DNA from: Istiophorus platypterus
Taxonomy: Eukaryota > Chordata > Actinopteri > Istiophoriformes > Istiophoridae
Assembly: GCA_016859345.1 (NCBI GenBank)
Contig: CM029120.1
Span: 23,903,501 to 23,967,500 of the forward strand
DNA: 64,000 nucleotides
Reading direction: 5' to 3'
Below, one piece after another: positions 59,628 through 64,000 of this stretch. The notes under the pieces are model-generated. The model was given only the letters and a program-made list of their open reading frames with translations. It did not search any database and was not told the origin of the DNA. How positions within the stretch are numbered: position 1 is the first letter of the stretch; every line of letters begins with the position of its first letter. A program made the position numbers and the translations under genes.

Positions 59628-62600
59628 ACCCCAAAAAAGGAAACATAGATTTTAATGGCATTTACATCTGACTCTCAAAAGCAGTTGCCAGGTCATTTCT
59701 GGCATGAAGGCAAACCTTTTTAGGGAGATGTTGATTTCACAGCCAATGTGGTGGCTTCGTTTAAATAAACTGTAGTGTTATACTGGCACATATTTCCAAA
59801 ATTGTGTCCACCCTGTTTATCCTCATTGTATATAGACTTCTTGTTAGATACCTCTTACTTACAAATACAATTCAATTAAACAGCTACACAATATTTTAGC
59901 ATTCTGACCTTCATCATTTTATGCGTCAGTGAAAGGCTGGTGTATTAGTTTAGCTTGCATCAATTGAGCTACTCTAGCTGTACCTGTGCAGATGTAATTG
60001 CTTCTATTAAAATTGTGTGTTAGATAAATAGATCAGCCACAATATTAAAATTGGTAATTGGTTTTAATCTTGTGGTTGATTGGTATATGCTATTAATATA
60101 AATGTAAACCCATTATGTTATTAAAGCACACAATTATGTCAAAGTACCATGTAACCCCTGATTTAAGCCATCCTGATCTTAGAACACCTGATATATTTTT
60201 CATTTAGTGATATCATTAGTTCTGTTGTACTGTTGAGTTCAAGATGATTCAGCTTAACATTATTACTGAGTCACAGAAATGTGTTCAGCAGTATAGTCCT
60301 GATAAACGAGGGGCCAGGTTGTGACTGACAATTGTGTGTGGGAATGTGTCACTGCACCTGGTAGGTGAGCCCCATATACAGTATGATGACTGTACTCTTG
60401 AAATAGACTAACCTATAATAAGATCGAAGTCCTGTAGGGAGGGATAACAGATGAGCTCCTCTGCTGTCCCCTGGTGGCTTGGAAGGGCTGCTGCTGCTCT
60501 GTGGGGAGAGACAGGTCTGCTGGACACTTATCAGATGCATCCCCTGGGAGGATGTAAGGGAACTGAATAGCCCTTTTGGAATGCTATTTTTCCCCCTGCA
60601 CAGCAATGTGTCCTGCACATGATGACATACGCTTAAAGCCTGAGTCTTAGGAAATAGCCTCCAAGGTATAAAGTCTGATGAGGAACTGAATGCCTCAGGG
60701 AATTAGAAACTATAAGGCCACAGTGTAAGACACACAGATAGACAAAAAGGACAGTCACTTACCTAAATACTATTTTTGACTTTCAAATGTAGTTCATGTC
60801 CATATCCAATAAAGTGCTTAAAAGCTCTTGTGCTATCTTTAGAAGGGGGAGGCTTCGAATTATGGGGACTTTTGGGCTTGCTGCCTCACAGCCTGGGATT
60901 TTATTCTGTGTCGTTGTTGTGTGTTGACATCGTTTCTTTGTAATCTTGATTTAGTTTCCTATTTGTTTTGTATATGTTAATAAATTTCATGGATTTGGTC
61001 ATTTTAAAGGTGTTTTCACTGGCTGATTTGGGTCACTGGTTGAGTGTTGTATGCCAAATAGGGCCACCTAAGGGTGGGATGTAACAAAAGTAACAATAAA
61101 ATATTCAACATACAGTCATCAAAACCAAGCTTAAAGGGAGGACAAAGGGGAGAGGACCACGAATGGCTTTTAAACTCAAGATTTAATTAACAAAATTTAA
61201 AAAAAATATTGTATATATTTCTAATTATTTATATTTAAAATATTCTAACTTCTGTGAATTCAAGCCAAATACAACCCCCCTCCCTTCACTGAGATGCAGG
61301 ACATTAACTGTTTAAAGTCATCCCTCAAGCTGAGGTGAAGCAGGATATTCCTTTACAGCAATTGTTTTTGTGACTAACAATATATTAACTTAGTTCAGAC
61401 TCTTTTTTTTAAATGTTAATACTTTTCAAATGTATTTCTTATACATATATTATTTCTTATAGAGAAAAAAAAACATAGAGCAGCGGTGGATAAACCTGAA
61501 TTAGCGAAATATGAAAGGCTTTGCTTTTTGTCTGAGATTTTGGTATTGGTGCAGCATACATATATATATTTAGTGAGACACACAAATGAATTACACAGGC
61601 AGAGTATATGATACATTTTCACCCCACAAATGAAAGCACAAACATATATGCAGGAGTAGATAGATGGATGACTGACTCATAGCCAAAGGGATGCCTGAGT
61701 GAACTAAGTTCTCTTTAAATCAATAGGGCTGCATCGGAAGGGCTCTAGCTCTAGTTTGACTCTCTTGATTCTTTTATGCCTTGATGCTGAATCTTAATGG
61801 GACCCAGGTGTCTTTCATCTTGTGCATGCTGAAGTAAAGCCAACTTATGTTACTGAATGTCAAACTCCAGGAGAGACTGAACAAAGGTTGATATAAGATG
61901 ACTTATAAAAGCACTGCAAGTGGGTGTGGATATGGAGTTTAATAATAGGCTGATGATTTTCATTACAACACTCTTGTCAAGATGTGGGGCCTCTTTTATG
62001 TCCAAATCCTATTAAACGACCTGGTCCCATGTTGTGGCCATTTTACTTTCCATATCATTTTGTTAAAAAAAAAACCAAAACAATAACAATCCAGATGATA
62101 TCCAGATGTCCAGATTATTTTGTAGCTGTATCAATGTTATATTATTAATTGAAAAACATGTGTCACATCTAGCGCTGCTTTCTTGGTCATGGTTTCTTTT
62201 TTCCATTCAAATGTGTGCATTTCCCATTTTATTTTGTGTCAGATACCTTTTTCCCATTTTCTGCCCTCATGTGTTTCCTAGGTACTGATTTGCTGCACCT
62301 GTGTCTTGTTTCCCCTCTTCCAGTGTATTTAGTCTCTGTGCTTCCATCCAGAGTCCGAAATTAACCTCTCAACTCACCAGCCAAGCATATTCTTACTTGC
62401 CAAAATATAAATTGCGTATTTGTGTCACATACAACTGTGTCAGTATTTCATTGTAGTAATAAGGTATTATTATCAATGAGATCTTAAAAGAGGCCCTTGC
62501 AAAATGTGCAAAATTATATCAATATATTGATCAGTGCTAAATAATTTTATATATATCCATTATTCAAATTTGAATGAAACTTTATTTCTATTTTCTAAAT

Positions 62601-63284
62601 ATCATATTAATTTAATAAATTAATTTATATCAACATATATCTATATTGTATAATTCAACTCATAGCCTTTTTTTTTTTTTGTTCTATTACAACTTTCAGC
62701 AAGTCTGCAGGGAGTTTGGCCTTATCATGCAAAACAACAATAGAATAGGTAGTTAGCCAGCTAGTGTAAATAATGTAATTTAAATATAAGCTATGCTAAT
62801 GAACGAATTACACCTTTTAAACTCACCTCGGCATGTCTCTTACATTCATTTAACCCAGTATGTGCAATAATAAAGTCACTATTTCAGACAGTGCAGCATG
62901 CAACACTCATTATTCTTCCCTCCTACTAGGCAGAGGTACACTTTGTGTAGTCTGGAGTGAAGTGTGTTTGGTGCCTTACTTTTTTGGGACATTCTGGCAT
63001 CGTGCTGCAGGACACTAAACTGAACCACTGGACTCGAGAGAGAGAGAGGTAGACCGTAAAGCCTTCCCACAGAGAAAACTGATAGTTCTGCTTAGTACAA
63101 AGAGAAACCAATCAGGATGCTCTCTCTGTTACACTCTAATGTCAGTCATTTGCTGTAATGTTCTCTCTCTTGCTGGCTCTCAAAAAAAATTGAATTCTGG
63201 GATAACGTAAACAATTTGTTGGCATCAGGGAGCTGCTAACAATATGTGGGAGATTCCAGGAACTTTCGGGAGAGGTGGGATGTC

Positions 63285-63286
<2 letters not shown>

Positions 63287-63332
<46 letters not shown>

Positions 63333-63339
63333 TGTGTGT
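63287..63339. repeat. (GT)n microsatellite
   Basis: About 22 GT units, one AG interruption, then a short GT tail. Confidence 0.95.
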
Positions 63340-63731
63340 CAAACTTTTAGACAGATGGAGGACAGAAGCAGAGCATCCAGAAAACCAAATACGACAGAGA
63401 CCTTCAAGACAGTATTTTATGACTATCATGGTACAGACATTTATTTGCGAATGTTGTCGATAGTGAGATTAACTTGCCAAACAGAAAATCGACCCACCTT
63501 GGTGCTTGGTGGGTATTAATTTTGGACCCTGCTTCTATCCCTCCGTAACAGTTCGTTTTCTTGTCTGCCCATCTTTGATTGCTTGTCTGTGTACTGAATC
63601 ATTCTTCTAAGTTAAGACAGTAAGTTTTTTCGAACTTTGTTCTCTCTGAAATGATGCACTTAGCTGAATCTGTTTCTTGAAAAGTGCCAAATGATCTCAA
63701 GGAAGACAGCTCAATCAACATGAAGAGCACC

Positions 63732-64000
63732 TCACCTCCATCTGTCAGGGGATAAGAGAGCTCAATGTTTGCCACAGGGGCATCCAGTCCCCATCAACAG
63801 CCAAGTGAGTCATATCAATGACCAGATGCAGCAGCTCCTTATTGCATACATTCTCCGGGTTCCTTGGTCTTCCCTCCTCCTCCCTCTTCTGTGGTTGACT
63901 CGGCTCCTGTTCTCTTCATCCTCATCTGTCTAGACCAGGGCAATTTTCTGGCCATGCTGACAACTAGTTCCCGGTGCAGTGTGGGCTGCATTTTAAGATG
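63732..64000 (-). other. Coding-like block at the window edge, unidentified
   Basis: The minus strand from the window end reads MQPTLHRELVVSMARKLPWS then RQMRMKRTGAESTTEEGGG. After a frame change it reads PENVCNKELLHLVIDMTHLA or, in another frame, APVANIELSYPLTDGG just before a donor-like GGAG/gtgagg. It could be a broken exon of a neighbouring gene or chance; the window ends before this can be decided. Confidence 0.2.

Larger units (their letters stand above)
56600..63719. other. Intergenic, no supported gene
   Basis: AT-rich, with poly-A/T tracts, an AT microsatellite at 58.73 kb and a GT microsatellite at 63.29 kb. No exon chain is found. 62,160-62,360 contains CACCTGTGTCTTGTTTCCCC and TGTATTTAGTCTCTGTGCTT, strings common at retroelement ends in fish, without a clear element. 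GPR65, the single-exon neighbour of GALC in mammals, would be visible as one long frame and is absent. Confidence 0.5.

Noticed and set aside
43491..64000. GPR65 or KCNK10 as the next gene, as in mammals
   Set aside because: No long single-exon receptor frame and no potassium-channel pore motif is seen in this stretch.
1..64000. CRISPR arrays, tRNA or rRNA genes, bacterial-type promoters
   Set aside because: All tandem repeats are eukaryotic micro- or minisatellites without unique spacers, and no cloverleaf with conserved A/B boxes or rRNA segment was recognised by eye.

Overview
This is a window of vertebrate nuclear DNA, almost certainly from a ray-finned (teleost) fish. It is AT-rich, has long intergenic stretches and many di- and trinucleotide repeats. 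It carries remnants of fish-typical mobile elements: Tc1/mariner, a Penelope-like GIY-YIG element and L2/CR1-type LINE pieces. Its two genes are split into many short exons with GT-AG introns. There are no bacterial-type operons, CRISPR arrays or RNA genes that I can support.

Layout. 1-6.8 kb: gene-free flank with low-complexity repeats and two perfect hairpins. 6.9-23.15 kb, minus strand: a complete 18-exon adenylate kinase 7 gene (ak7, 712 codons), with an RFX-type X-box 19 bp upstream of its ATG. 24.32-42.80 kb, minus strand: a complete galactosylceramidase gene (galc), 17 exon positions plus one extra alternative copy of exon 7. Both genes are transcribed right to left in tandem, with about 0.9 kb between the galc poly(A) signals and the ak7 start. 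42.86-42.89 kb: two CLEAR/M-box-like E-boxes just upstream of galc. 42.98-43.49 kb: a 21-bp minisatellite. 43.5-64 kb: about 20 kb with no recognisable intact gene, holding a LINE reverse-transcriptase remnant, a degenerate 'TTAGCTAACA' satellite, microsatellites, a 16-bp perfect hairpin and several unexplained coding-like or conserved-looking blocks.

The two genes do not form one pathway. Ak7 is a motile-cilium/flagellum nucleotide kinase with a DPY-30 docking motif. Galc is the lysosomal GH59 hydrolase of galactosylceramide and psychosine. Their upstream motifs fit those roles: an X-box for ak7 and CLEAR-like E-boxes for galc.

The most interesting observation is in galc. Exon 7, which lies between the two catalytic glutamates of the TIM barrel, is present twice (36,024-36,151 and 34,088-34,218). 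The copies encode homologous but clearly different 43/44-residue segments. Both run from phase 0 to phase 2, so either one joins exon 6 to exon 8 in frame. Including both, or neither, creates an early stop. This is the signature of a reading-frame-enforced mutually exclusive exon pair and predicts two galactosylceramidase isoforms that differ in the catalytic barrel. All exon coordinates were read by hand from splice sites and protein similarity; no alignment program was run.
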